A DNA stretch of 64,000 bases from Erythrobacter donghaensis (lineage in GTDB: Bacteria; Pseudomonadota; Alphaproteobacteria; Sphingomonadales; Sphingomonadaceae): assembly GCF_001557325.1 (NCBI RefSeq), contig NZ_LSJS01000151.1:1-64000 (forward strand), in the 5' to 3' direction. This document shows positions 46,445 through 54,986 of this stretch, in pieces. Positions within the stretch are counted from its first letter, which is position 1, and each line of letters opens with the position of its first letter. The position numbers were made by a program, and so were the translations under genes. The notes beneath the pieces are model-generated. The model was given only the letters and a program-made list of their open reading frames with translations. It was not told the origin of the DNA and did no database searches.

Positions 46445-47436
46445 TGCGGCGCGGGGGACTGATCCTGGCCGGGATGCTGGCGGCGCTCGCCGCCGGCATG
46501 CCTGCTGCCGCCGAAACGCCGGACGGCGCGCTGTTCGTCGCGGGCAAGCGCGGCAACACGCTCGCCAAGGTCGATCTGGCGACGGGCGCGGAGGTGCTGC
46601 GACTGCCGAGCTGCACCAACCCGCACGAATTGGCGACCTCGCCCGACGGGCAGCACGTGGCGCTCGCCTGCTATGGCGGCACCACGGTCGATATCTTCGC
46701 GGCCACGACGCTCGCGCGGGTGGCCAGCATCGATCTCGGCACAAACGCGCGCCCGCACGGGATCGTCTGGCACGCGAATGGCGACATCTATGCGACAGCC
46801 GAGGGCCGCCAGTCGATCTTCCGCATCTCCGATCCCCTGTCGGAAACGCGCGCGCTGTTCGAGTTCGGCTCCGGCAAGATCGGCACGCACATGCTCGCGG
46901 TCAGCCCCGATGCGCGCACGGCGTGGACGACCGACCTCGGCTCGCGCACGGTGACGCGGATCGACCTTGTCACCCGCCGCGCCCCACTTTCGGTGATGGT
47001 GGGCGAGGAGCCCGAGGGCATTGCGCTTTCGCCCGACGGCACCACGCTGTGGGTCTCTGCGCGGGGTTCCAATCAGGCCTTCGCGCTCGACCCGCAGACG
47101 ATGGAGGTGCGCGAGACCATCGCCACCGGCCGCTTCCCCTTGCGCATCGCGGTGCGCCCGCAAGGGGACGTCGCGGTGACCAGCGATCTCCAGGACGGCA
47201 GTCTCAGCGTCATCGACACCGCCACCGCCAAGGTGATCCGCACCATCGCGGTCTCCGGCCCCGCCGAGGCACAGGCGCGGTTTCAGGTCACGATCCTGTG
47301 GTCGGACGACGGCACCCGCATCTACGTCGCCGAAACCGCCAGCGATACGGTCGCCGAGGTCGACTATGTCGCGGGCGTGGTGCTGCGGCGGCTGCCTGGC
47401 AGCGGGGGCGGGGACGGGATGGCGATCCTGCCCTGA
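46444..47436 (+). CDS. Exported YncE-like beta-propeller protein
   Basis: A 330-aa protein with a signal peptide (about residues 1-23) and repeated beta-propeller blades: LATSPDGQHVALACYGG, LAVSPDARTAWTTDLGS, IALSPDGTTLWVSARGS, AVRPQGDVAVTSDLQDG and ILWSDDGTRIYVAETAS. Such YVTN-type propellers bind ligands or partners; enzymatic function is not implied. Coupled to the M2 peptidase and, through TGATG, to the retropepsin-like gene downstream. Confidence 0.85.
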   Translation: MRRGGLILAGMLAALAAGMPAAAETPDGALFVAGKRGNTLAKVDLATGAEVLRLPSCTNPHELATSPDGQHVALACYGGTTVDIFAATTLARVASIDLGTNARPHGIVWHANGDIYATAEGRQSIFRISDPLSETRALFEFGSGKIGTHMLAVSPDARTAWTTDLGSRTVTRIDLVTRRAPLSVMVGEEPEGIALSPDGTTLWVSARGSNQAFALDPQTMEVRETIATGRFPLRIAVRPQGDVAVTSDLQDGSLSVIDTATAKVIRTIAVSGPAEAQARFQVTILWSDDGTRIYVAETASDTVAEVDYVAGVVLRRLPGSGGGDGMAILP

Positions 47437-47888
47437 TGGCAGCAAGGCCGCCTCTCGTCGTGGGCTGGCGCGAGCTGGTGTGCCTGCCCGAACTGGGGCT
47501 CGCCGGCATCCCCGCCAAGATCGACACCGGCGCGCGCACCTCCTCGCTCCATGCCCATGTGCTCGAGGATTTCCTGCGCGATGGCGAACGCTTCGTGCGC
47601 TTCGCGGTCGACTGGGACGGGGAGCGGCATTTCTGCGAGGCGATCCATGTCGACCTGCGCGGCATCACCTCCTCGAACGGCGACCAGCAGACCCGCTTTG
47701 TCATAAAGACGCCGCTCTCGATCGGTAATCTCACCTTCCGGGCGGAAATCAGCCTGGCGGACAGGTCCCAGATGCAGTTCCCGATGCTGATCGGGCGCAC
47801 CGCGCTTCGGCGGCGGATGGTGGTGGATAGTGGTCATTCTTGGCTGCAATCACCTGCGATAGCGCATATGGGGCGCCTCCGCCGGTAG
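47436..47888 (+). CDS. Retropepsin-like protease (PF05618, RimB-type)
   Basis: A 150-aa single-domain protein with the aspartic protease motif KIDTGARTSSLHA (Asp-Thr-Gly) and ISLADRSQMQFPMLIGRTAL near the C-terminus. The family, often labelled ATP-dependent zinc protease, recurs beside rimK; in Pseudomonas the corresponding member is called RimB. ATG 47436 overlaps the propeller stop. Likely works with RimK on glutamylated S6, by family context only. Confidence 0.85.
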   Translation: MAARPPLVVGWRELVCLPELGLAGIPAKIDTGARTSSLHAHVLEDFLRDGERFVRFAVDWDGERHFCEAIHVDLRGITSSNGDQQTRFVIKTPLSIGNLTFRAEISLADRSQMQFPMLIGRTALRRRMVVDSGHSWLQSPAIAHMGRLRR

Positions 47889-47972
47889 CGCGCTTTCCAG
47901 CCGGGTGTCTTTGCCCGGCGGTTCGGAAAAGCGCGCCAAACAAGGGTCCGGGCCGGTCTTGAAAGGGTCTTC

Positions 47973-48875
47973 ATGAAAATCGCGATGCTGGCGCGCAATG
48001 CCAACCTCTATTCGCACCGGAGGCTGAAGGAGGCCGCCGAGGCGCGGGGGCACAGCCTCGACATCCTCAACACGCTGCGCTGCACGGTGCACATCGCCAG
48101 CCACCGCCCGCAGGTGTTCTACAACGGCGCGCCGATCGCCGCCTATGACGCGGTGATCCCGCGTATTGGCGCCTCGATCACCAATTACGGCCTCGCGATC
48201 CTGCGGCAGTTCGAGATGACCGGCATCTGGTCGCTGAACGAGAGCGTAGCCATCGGCCGCAGCCGGGACAAGCTGCGGTCCTTGCAGATTCTCGCCAAGC
48301 ACGGGCTCGGCCTGCCGCTCACCGCCTATGCCAACGACCCCAAGGCCGCCGAGGAGATCATCAGGGCGGTCAAGGGGCCCCCTGTCGTGATCAAGCTGAT
48401 CGAGGGGACGCAGGGCATCGGCGTGGTGCTCGCCGAGACGATGAGCAGCGCCAAGTCGGTGATCGAGGCGTTCCGCGGCGCCAACGTCAACATCCTCGTG
48501 CAGGAGTTCATCAAGGAGGCCGGCGGCACCGACATCCGCGCGCTGGTGGTGGGCGGCAAGGTGGTCGCGGCGATGAAGCGCACGGGCGCTGCCGACGAGT
48601 TCCGCTCGAACCTCCACCGCGGCGGCAGCGCGCAGGTGATCAAGATCACCCCCGAGGAACGCTCGACCGCAGTGCGCGCAGCCAAGCGGATGGGGCTGAA
48701 CGTGTGCGGCGTCGATATGCTGCGCTCGAACCACGGCCCCGTCATCATGGAGGTCAATTCCTCCCCCGGCCTCGAAGGCATCGAGAGCGCGACGGGCAAG
48801 GACATCGCCGGCCAGATCATCGACTTCATCGCCGCCAATGCGGGTGGGACGACCAAGACCAAGGGGCGGGGCTAG
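47973..48875 (+). CDS. rimK: 30S ribosomal protein S6--L-glutamate ligase RimK
   Basis: A 300-aa ATP-grasp enzyme. [18 protein letters not shown] at the N-terminus, [17 protein letters not shown] as ATP lid, [17 protein letters not shown] and [19 protein letters not shown] as metal/ATP sites are typical. RimK adds glutamates to the C-terminus of S6. The 84-nt gap from the protease gene holds only a weak hairpin and GAAAGGG upstream of ATG. rpsF, its known substrate gene, lies 4 kb away. Confidence 0.95.
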   Translation: MKIAMLARNANLYSHRRLKEAAEARGHSLDILNTLRCTVHIASHRPQVFYNGAPIAAYDAVIPRIGASITNYGLAILRQFEMTGIWSLNESVAIGRSRDKLRSLQILAKHGLGLPLTAYANDPKAAEEIIRAVKGPPVVIKLIEGTQGIGVVLAETMSSAKSVIEAFRGANVNILVQEFIKEAGGTDIRALVVGGKVVAAMKRTGAADEFRSNLHRGGSAQVIKITPEERSTAVRAAKRMGLNVCGVDMLRSNHGPVIMEVNSSPGLEGIESATGKDIAGQIIDFIAANAGGTTKTKGRG

Positions 48876-48891
48876 GGGCCTCGGGCGCGTC

Positions 48892-49659
48892 TCACGCGTT
48901 CCGCGCCATCAGCCCCCCGTCGACCGGGATCGCGACGCCGGTGATGTAGCTCGCCGCCGGCAGCACCAGCGACAGGGTGATGTGTGCGACCTCCTCCGGT
49001 TCGCCGTAGCGCCGCAATGCGGTGCGGCGTTTCGCGAAGATCACCTTGTGCTCCTCGGATACGGCGTCGGTCATCGCGGTGCGGATCGGGCCGGGGCAGA
49101 TGCAGTTGACCGTAATCCCCTCCGGTCCGAGATCGACGGCGAGGCCACGCGTCAGGCCGATCACCCCGGTCTTGGCCGCGACATAGGGCGTATCGCCCGG
49201 GGTCGCGCCGAGGCCCTCGGTCGACGCGATGTTGACGATCCGCGCCGCATCGCTCTGCCGCAGGAAGGGCAAAGCGGCGCGCACCATGCGCTGGTGGGCG
49301 GTGAGCATGACGGCGAGCGCGCGGGCCCACACCTCCTCGTAAACGGGATCATCGAGCGCGCAGAAGCTCGAGACGCCCGCGTTGTTCACGAGGATGTCGA
49401 TCCCGCCGAAATCCGCACCGATCCGCGCGACGGTGGCGGCAATCGCCTTGGCGTCGGCGACGTCGAGCGCATAGGCGCGCGCCTCCCCGCCGCATTGCGC
49501 CGCCACGGCCGCGGCAGCCTCGCCGTCGCGGTCGACTACGGCGACACGCGCGCCCTCGGCGGCGAACAGCAGCGCACTCGCCCGGCCAATACCGCTAGCA
49601 GCGCCGGTGACGATCGCACAGCGCCCCGCGATCGAGCGTGAGAGTGGTGGATGAGTCAT
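48892..49659 (-). CDS. SDR-family oxidoreductase
   Basis: A 255-aa classical short-chain dehydrogenase. Rossmann TGAASGIG is at about residues 18-25, NNAG at 92-95, and catalytic S146, Y159 and K163 (YVAAK). An Asp after the second strand (VVDRDG) favours NAD over NADP. The C-terminal GVAIPVDGGL is usual. Substrate unknown. Converges on rimK and diverges from the next gene. Confidence 0.9.
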   Translation of the reverse strand: MTHPPLSRSIAGRCAIVTGAASGIGRASALLFAAEGARVAVVDRDGEAAAAVAAQCGGEARAYALDVADAKAIAATVARIGADFGGIDILVNNAGVSSFCALDDPVYEEVWARALAVMLTAHQRMVRAALPFLRQSDAARIVNIASTEGLGATPGDTPYVAAKTGVIGLTRGLAVDLGPEGITVNCICPGPIRTAMTDAVSEEHKVIFAKRRTALRRYGEPEEVAHITLSLVLPAASYITGVAIPVDGGLMARNA

Positions 49660-49820
49660 GGGTGGCTCTCCTGTCGAGGGCGTCGGCCCGCAAGCCTAGC
49701 CGAGCGGCACAGGCGCGTCACCTTGCGCGCGATTCGCACCAGGGCTGACCAATTAATCCAAGCCAGTCGGGGGGCGAATCGGTTATGCCTCGGCTGTGGG
49801 TTACCAACGGAGGGAATTTC

Positions 49821-50303
49821 ATGATCATTTGCCGTCTCCTGTCGCTGTCGGTCCTGGCGGGCGTGGCCGCCGCCACTGCGGCTCCGGCCGCTGCCGAGGA
49901 TGCTAGCGTTGAGAGGCGGCTCGACCGCGAGGGCCTCAAGTACGAGGTCGACGATGACGGCGATTACAAGCTCACCTTCAACTATTCCAAGGAAGGGCGC
50001 ACCCAGCTGGTGTTCGTCTCGGGCACGACCCAGACGGTGTCGGGCCTGACCATCCGCGAGGTGTTCTCGCCGGCCGGGCGCGTCGAGAAGGACGGGATCG
50101 GCGGCGAGGCTGCGCTCGAGCTGCTCGCCAACTCGGGCCAAATGAAGATGGGCAGCTGGGAAATCCGCGGCGACGTACTCTATTTCGTCATCAAGGTGCT
50201 CGACAGCGCGACCTCGAGCGAGCTGTCGAGCATGCTCGACATCGCCGCCGAGACCGCCGACGACAAGGAAATCGAGCTCTCGGGCGACAGGGACGACCTG
50301 TGA
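49821..50303 (+). CDS. Exported protein, possibly YbjN-like
   Basis: A 160-aa protein with signal peptide residues 1-25 (ICRLLSLSVLAGVAAATAAP). The mature part begins with an Asp/Glu-rich helix and LKYEVDDDGDYKLTFNYSKEGRTQLVFVSG, reminiscent of the YbjN/type-III-chaperone fold; this is inference from pattern, not certain homology. ATG 49821 follows a strong GGAGGG at 8 nt. The 161-bp divergent gap upstream shows no clear promoter. Confidence 0.7.
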   Translation: MIICRLLSLSVLAGVAAATAAPAAAEDASVERRLDREGLKYEVDDDGDYKLTFNYSKEGRTQLVFVSGTTQTVSGLTIREVFSPAGRVEKDGIGGEAALELLANSGQMKMGSWEIRGDVLYFVIKVLDSATSSELSSMLDIAAETADDKEIELSGDRDDL

Positions 50304-50312
50304 GCCGAGGTT

Positions 50313-50337
50313 AGGGCGGCGCGGGGGGCGCCGCCCT
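50313..50337 (+). terminator. Terminator-like hairpin after the secreted protein gene
   Basis: A 10-bp GC stem AGGGCGGCGC/GCGCCGCCCT with a GGGGG loop, 9 nt after the stop. No T-run follows, so efficiency is uncertain. Confidence 0.5.
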
Positions 50338-50348
50338 ACACACCTTAA

Positions 50349-50404
50349 CGGAACGGCGGTTCGTTGCCCCCGTCCGTTCCGCCTAGCGGAACGGCGGTTC
50401 GTTG
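50349..50404. repeat. 18-bp direct repeat at the amn 3' end
   Basis: CGGAACGGCGGTTCGTTG occurs at 50349-50366 and again at 50387-50404. The second copy encodes the last residues NEPPFR of AMP nucleosidase. The first lies beyond the stop; read in its own frame it also gives NEPPFR followed by TAA. A 9-bp inverted repeat (CCGTTCCGC, 50374-50394) spans the amn stop. Confidence 0.75.
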
Positions 50405-51819
50405 AACGCGCGCAGCTTGCGCGAGTGCAGCCGGTCACCCTCGTCGCGCAGGCGGGCGACCGCGACGATGCCGATCTGCAGGTGCGCGGCGATCGTTTCC
50501 TCGTAGAACTTGTTTGCCTGCCCCGGCAGCTTGATCTCGCCGTGGAGCGGCTTGTCGGATACGCACAGCAGCGTCCCGTAGGGCACCCGGAAGCGGTAGC
50601 CTTGGGTGGCGATGGTCGCGCTCTCCATGTCGATCGCGATCGCGCGGCTCTGCGAGAAGCGGGTCGCTGACGAGGAATAGCGCAGCTCCCAGTTGCGATC
50701 GTCGGTGGTGACGACCGTCCCGGTGCGCATGCGCTGCTTGAGGTTGGCGCCCTGCACGCCCGAGACCTGCTCGGCCGCGAGCGCCATCGCCTGCTGGACT
50801 TCGGCAATCGGCGGGATCGGGATTTCGGGCGGCAGCACCGCGTCGAGCACGTGATCGTCGCGCAGGTAGGCGTGGGCGAGCACGAAGTCGCCGATCTTCT
50901 GGGTCGAGCGCAGCCCCCCGCAGTGGCCGATCATCATCCACGCATGCGGACGCAGCACCGCGAGGTGATCGCAGATGTTCTTGGCATTGGAGGGGCCGAC
51001 GCCGATGTTGACCAGCGTGATCCCGCTCCCGTCCTCACGGATCAGGTGATAGGCGGGCATCTGGTGCTTGCGCCAGGCGGTGTCGTTGAGCTGATCCTGC
51101 GCGTGGGGCGTGGGCTGGCGGATATCGAGCCCGGCTGCGCCTGTCAGCGCGACATAGCCGTCGGTGCCGATCGCCTGCGCGCCCCAGTTCACGAACTCAT
51201 CGACATAGCGGTGATAATTGGTGAACAGCACGAAGTCCTGGAAGTCGCTGACCTCGCTCCCGGTGTAGTGCTTCAGCCGCGCGAGCGAGTAATCGGTGCG
51301 CAGGCCATCGAACAGCGAAAGCGGCATGTCATGGTCGCCGTCGACCTCGATCCCGTCGGCCAGTTCATCGCCGATCAGGGCGAGATCGGTCGCGGGGAAG
51401 TGCGCCGCGATCTCGCGCGGGGCGATGCCGACCATCGCTGCGCCCGCCTCGCCGTCGAGCACATAGGGGAAAGGGATTTCCTGGCGCGAGCGGCTGACGG
51501 TGACCTCGACCTCGTATTCCTCCGCGATCAGCGCAAGCTGCTCGGTCAGGTATTGCGCGAAGCGATCGGGGCGGGTGACGGTGGTCGAATAGGTGCCCGG
51601 GGCCTCGAGCCGTCCGAAAGCGCGGCTACGATCCTTCGGCTCGCCCACGCCGGCGTAGCGCAAGGTGATCTGCGGATAGGCATAAGAGCCGTCGGCGCGC
51701 TTGGCGGGGGCCGGCAGAGTGCCGTTCTTCCCGAAGGCGATGACGTCCTCGCGCAAGGTGCGCACCGCGTCGTCATAGTGCTGCTGAAGCTGGCTGAGGA
51801 TAGCGGGAATGTCGATCAT
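50383..51819 (-). CDS. amn: AMP nucleosidase
   Basis: A 478-aa enzyme cleaving AMP to adenine and ribose 5-phosphate. The N-terminal Amn domain (AILSQLQQHYDDAVRTL) precedes a phosphorylase-type catalytic domain with IGVGPSNAKNICDHL, MMIGHCGGLRSTQKIGD and AIDMESATIATQGYRF, where the Glu binds ribose. Start 51819 (MIDIPAILSQL) with AAAGGAG upstream; an ATG at 51864 is an alternative. Confidence 0.94.
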   Translation of the reverse strand: MIDIPAILSQLQQHYDDAVRTLREDVIAFGKNGTLPAPAKRADGSYAYPQITLRYAGVGEPKDRSRAFGRLEAPGTYSTTVTRPDRFAQYLTEQLALIAEEYEVEVTVSRSRQEIPFPYVLDGEAGAAMVGIAPREIAAHFPATDLALIGDELADGIEVDGDHDMPLSLFDGLRTDYSLARLKHYTGSEVSDFQDFVLFTNYHRYVDEFVNWGAQAIGTDGYVALTGAAGLDIRQPTPHAQDQLNDTAWRKHQMPAYHLIREDGSGITLVNIGVGPSNAKNICDHLAVLRPHAWMMIGHCGGLRSTQKIGDFVLAHAYLRDDHVLDAVLPPEIPIPPIAEVQQAMALAAEQVSGVQGANLKQRMRTGTVVTTDDRNWELRYSSSATRFSQSRAIAIDMESATIATQGYRFRVPYGTLLCVSDKPLHGEIKLPGQANKFYEETIAAHLQIGIVAVARLRDEGDRLHSRKLRAFNEPPFR

Positions 51820-51892
51820 GGCAGTTTTCTCTGCTCCTTTCTTGTTATCGTTGTGTGGCAGCATCTTCGCGATTGCGGACGCCGTTTACAAG

Positions 51893-51927
51893 AAGGGCGC
51901 GAAGATCGAGGTGATCTTCGCGCCCTT
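51893..51927 (-). terminator. Intrinsic terminator after rplI
   Basis: A perfect 15-bp stem AAGGGCGCGAAGATC with loop GAGGT (plus strand). On the minus strand the stem is followed by CTTGT. It is 33 nt downstream of rplI and upstream of amn, so it separates the S6 operon from amn. Confidence 0.75.
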
Positions 51928-51959
51928 GCTGTGTGTGGGGCCGGTTGGGACCGAATGTC

Positions 51960-52565
51960 TTACGCGTCCTCGCCGCCTTCGAGCAGCTCGGCCGGGATCT
52001 CGCCGGGCTCGAGGCTGGTGTCGATGCGGGTCGCTTCGGCCTGTTCCTCAATCTCGCGCTGTTCGTCGGCGAACATCGCCGCCAGCACGTCGACGCCTTC
52101 GCTCTGGAGCTTGGCTTCGTCGTCCGAGCGGGCAACGTTGGCCTTGACCGTGACGCGCACTTCGGGGTGGAGAGCGATCGTCACGTCATGCATGCCGATG
52201 GTCTTGATCGGCGCGCCGAGGATGACCATGCGCTTGTCGACGCTATGGCCCTGTTCCGAAAGCCCGGCGACGATGTCGCGCACGCTGACCGAACCATAGA
52301 GCTGGCCGGCGTTCGAGGCGGCGCGGATCAGCACCACTTCCGCGCCCGCGACCTTCTCGCCCTGGGCTTCGGCGACGGTGCGACGCTCGGCGTTTTCCTT
52401 TTCGAGACGCTCGCGGTTAGCCTCGAAGACCTTGCGGTTGGCTTCGTTGGCGCGAAGGGCCTTCTTCTGCGGCAGCAGGAAGTTGCGCGCATAGCCGTCC
52501 TTCACGGTGACGACGTCACCGATCGAGCCGAGCTTTTCGATGCGCTCGAGGAGAATGATGTCCAT
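51960..52565 (-). CDS. rplI: 50S ribosomal protein L9
   Basis: A 201-aa two-domain protein. The N-terminal signature [32 protein letters not shown] (L9 motif) is followed by a connecting helix and C-terminal domain. The roughly 50-residue acidic C-terminal extension ([16 protein letters not shown]) is longer than in E. coli but common in alphaproteobacteria. Third gene of the rpsF-rpsR-rplI operon, 14 nt after rpsR. Confidence 0.96.
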   Translation of the reverse strand: MDIILLERIEKLGSIGDVVTVKDGYARNFLLPQKKALRANEANRKVFEANRERLEKENAERRTVAEAQGEKVAGAEVVLIRAASNAGQLYGSVSVRDIVAGLSEQGHSVDKRMVILGAPIKTIGMHDVTIALHPEVRVTVKANVARSDDEAKLQSEGVDVLAAMFADEQREIEEQAEATRIDTSLEPGEIPAELLEGGEDA

Positions 52566-52579
52566 GTCTCTTTCTCCTC

Positions 52580-52804
52580 TTACTTCACGATGAACGGCAG
52601 CAGGCCGATCTGGCGCGCGCGCTTGATCGCCTGGGCCAGTTCACGCTGCTTCTTCGCCGAGACGGCGGTGATGCGCGAAGGCACGATCTTGCCACGCTCG
52701 GACATGAAGCCCTGCAGCAGGCGCACGTCCTTGTAATCGATCTTGGGGGCGTCCTTGGCCGCGAAGGGGCAGGACTTGCGGCGGCGGAAAAACGGGCGGG
52801 CCAT
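52580..52804 (-). CDS. rpsR: 30S ribosomal protein S18
   Basis: A 74-aa protein with [20 protein letters not shown] and [20 protein letters not shown], typical of S18. Forms a heterodimer with S6. Its start overlaps the rpsF stop as TGATG. Confidence 0.97.
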   Translation of the reverse strand: MARPFFRRRKSCPFAAKDAPKIDYKDVRLLQGFMSERGKIVPSRITAVSAKKQRELAQAIKRARQIGLLPFIVK

Positions 52805-53169
52805 CAGTCGCGCTCCTCACGGGTTTCGCGGCGCTTACGCTCGCGTTCGTTCTTGCGCATCATCACGCTGGGGCCTTCCTCGTGCTCTTCCACGCGGATG
52901 GTCATGTAGCGGATGATGTCTTCGTTGATGCGGGTCTGGCGCTCGAGCTCGGCGACGACGTTGCCGGGGGCATCGATGTTGAGCAGCACGAAGTGCGCCT
53001 TGCGGTTGCGCTCGATCTTGTAGGCGAGCGACTTGAGGCCCCAAGTCTCGGTCTTGGTGACCTTGCCGTTACCGGCCTCGACGATTTCGGTGGCTTGCGC
53101 CGCCAGCGCGTCGACCTGAGCCTGGCTCAGATCCTGACGCGCAAGAAAGACGTGCTCGTAGAGCGCCAT
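52804..53169 (-). CDS. rpsF: 30S ribosomal protein S6
   Basis: A 121-aa protein with [33 protein letters not shown] and [19 protein letters not shown]. The C-terminal tail is strongly charged ([17 protein letters not shown]) and ends in Asp, whereas E. coli S6, the RimK substrate, ends in Glu-Glu. Start 53169 (MALYEHVF). First gene of the operon; its long in-frame extension upstream was rejected. Confidence 0.96.
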   Translation of the reverse strand: MALYEHVFLARQDLSQAQVDALAAQATEIVEAGNGKVTKTETWGLKSLAYKIERNRKAHFVLLNIDAPGNVVAELERQTRINEDIIRYMTIRVEEHEEGPSVMMRKNERERKRRETREERD

Positions 53170-53377
53170 CTTCGCGTTCCTTTCACTTCCTGCCGATCGC
53201 TGGCTGATCCGTCGGCAAAGACGGGGCCCCTCCGGCTTTCTTCGATAATCGCAAGGGCGCATCCCGTGCGAAGCGCGGCCCCTTACAGCTTTGGCGGGCA
53301 ATTGCAAGTCTTGTGCGCAGGGAACAGGCAGGGCACTCGGCGAGTTTAACGAGGGTTCGCACAAGGGGGAAGTTTCC

Positions 53378-54325
53378 GTGCCATCAGGATTGGTCGCCTT
53401 GCTTGACGACGTGGCGGTGATCGCGCGCGCCGCATCCGCCTCGATCGATGATATCGCCGTGGCCGCTGGCAAGGCCGGTTCCAAGACCGCGGGCGTTGTC
53501 ATCGACGACGCGGCCGTCACACCCAGCTACGTCACCGGCCTCAGCCCCGCGCGCGAATTGCCGATCATCTGGAAGATCACCAAGGGCAGCTTGAAGAACA
53601 AGCTGCTGATCCTGCTACCCGGCGCGATCCTGCTGTCCGAGTTTCTGCCGCAAGCGATCATTTACCTGCTGATGCTGGGCGGGGCCTTCCTGTGCTACGA
53701 GGGCGCGGAAAAGGTCATGGAGAAACTGGGCGGGGCCAAGCACGGCAAGACGCTGGAGGACGAGATCGTCGACCCGGTCGCCTTCGAGATTGAGCGTGTC
53801 GGCGGGGCGATCCGCACCGACCTCATCCTCTCCGCCGAGATCATGGCGATCACGCTCGCCGCGCTCGAGCTGCCGAGCTGGTGGGAGCGGGGCATTGCGC
53901 TCGCGCTGGTGGCAGTCATTGTCACGGTGGTGGTCTATGGCGCGGTGGCGGTGATCGTGAAGATCGACGATGTCGGCCTCTACCTCACCAAGCAGGCCGA
54001 TAGCTGGAAGCAGGGCCTGGGCCATTTCCTGCTGCGCTTCGTGCCCAAGCTGCTGGTGGCCCTTTCGGTGATCGGCACCATCGCGATGCTGTGGGTGGGC
54101 GGCGGGATCATCGTCCACGGCACGCATGAGGTGGGCTTCCACGGGCTTTACGATCTGATCCACGGGGCCGAGGGGGCCGTCGCGGCCGCAGCGGGAGCGC
54201 TCGGCGGGGTGGCGGGCTGGGCGACCTATGCTGCGCTTTCAGCGGTGGTCGGGGTGGTGCTGGGCACCATCATCGCCTTTGTCCTGCACAAAGTGCTGGG
54301 TGTGGGCGCGGGCGAGGGGCACTAA
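53378..54325 (+). CDS. DUF808 (YedI-like) membrane protein
   Basis: A 315-aa inner-membrane protein from GTG 53378 ([18 protein letters not shown]), with GGGGGAAG 5 nt upstream. [27 protein letters not shown] and [17 protein letters not shown] are DUF808 hallmarks; seven or so hydrophobic segments follow. Role unknown. Divergent from rpsF across a 208-bp gap where I see no convincing promoter. Confidence 0.87.
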   Translation: MPSGLVALLDDVAVIARAASASIDDIAVAAGKAGSKTAGVVIDDAAVTPSYVTGLSPARELPIIWKITKGSLKNKLLILLPGAILLSEFLPQAIIYLLMLGGAFLCYEGAEKVMEKLGGAKHGKTLEDEIVDPVAFEIERVGGAIRTDLILSAEIMAITLAALELPSWWERGIALALVAVIVTVVVYGAVAVIVKIDDVGLYLTKQADSWKQGLGHFLLRFVPKLLVALSVIGTIAMLWVGGGIIVHGTHEVGFHGLYDLIHGAEGAVAAAAGALGGVAGWATYAALSAVVGVVLGTIIAFVLHKVLGVGAGEGH

Positions 54326-54335
54326 GTCCGCGCAT

Positions 54336-54986
54336 ATGACCACACCTGTCCTCTACACCTGCGCGCGATCGCGCGGCCTGCGGGCTACCTGGGCGGCCGA
54401 GGAAGCGGGGGTCGAGATCGACCTCCGGATTCTCCCGTTCCCCCCGCGCTACCTCGCGCCCGAATACATGGCCGTAAACCCGCTCGGCACCGTGCCGATG
54501 CTGGTCGATGGCGAGACCCGGCTGACCGAGAGCTGCGCGATCGCGCACTACCTCGCCACGCGCGGCGGTACCACCGATCTCGCGGTGGCTCCGGGCGAGC
54601 GGGACTATGGGGAATACCTCGACTTTACCTACCACGCGGACGCCACGATCACCTTCCCGCAGACGGTCTACATGCGCTTCTGCCTGTTCGAGAAAGACAA
54701 GGGGCTGCAGGAGGCGGGGCACGCCTACGCCAAGTGGTTCCACAAGCGCCTGATCAAGGTGGAGCAGCGCCTCGAGACCCGCGAATACCTGTGCGCCGAC
54801 CGCTTCACCGTCGCCGACATCTGCGTCGGCTACGCGCTGATCCTCGCGGCAAGCGTGGGACTCGACGAAGGCGTCCCCGAAAGCCTCAAGGCTTACCGCG
54901 AGCGCCTGACCGCCCGCCCCGCCTACCAGCGGGCGCTTGCGCGAGAGGAGGAAGGCCGCGTGGCGCTGGAGACGGCACGCGCCTAG
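54336..54986 (+). CDS. Glutathione S-transferase family protein
   Basis: A 216-aa protein with an N-terminal thioredoxin-like domain (TCARSRGLRATWAAEEAGVEID, NPLGTVPMLVDG, LTESCAIAHYLA) and an all-helical C-terminal domain ending with YLCADRFTVADICVGYAL. The Ser/Cys near residue 7-10 is the probable glutathione contact. Substrate unknown. Ten nucleotides after DUF808; converges on the chemoreceptor with a 4-nt overlap. Confidence 0.9.
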   Translation: MTTPVLYTCARSRGLRATWAAEEAGVEIDLRILPFPPRYLAPEYMAVNPLGTVPMLVDGETRLTESCAIAHYLATRGGTTDLAVAPGERDYGEYLDFTYHADATITFPQTVYMRFCLFEKDKGLQEAGHAYAKWFHKRLIKVEQRLETREYLCADRFTVADICVGYALILAASVGLDEGVPESLKAYRERLTARPAYQRALAREEEGRVALETARA

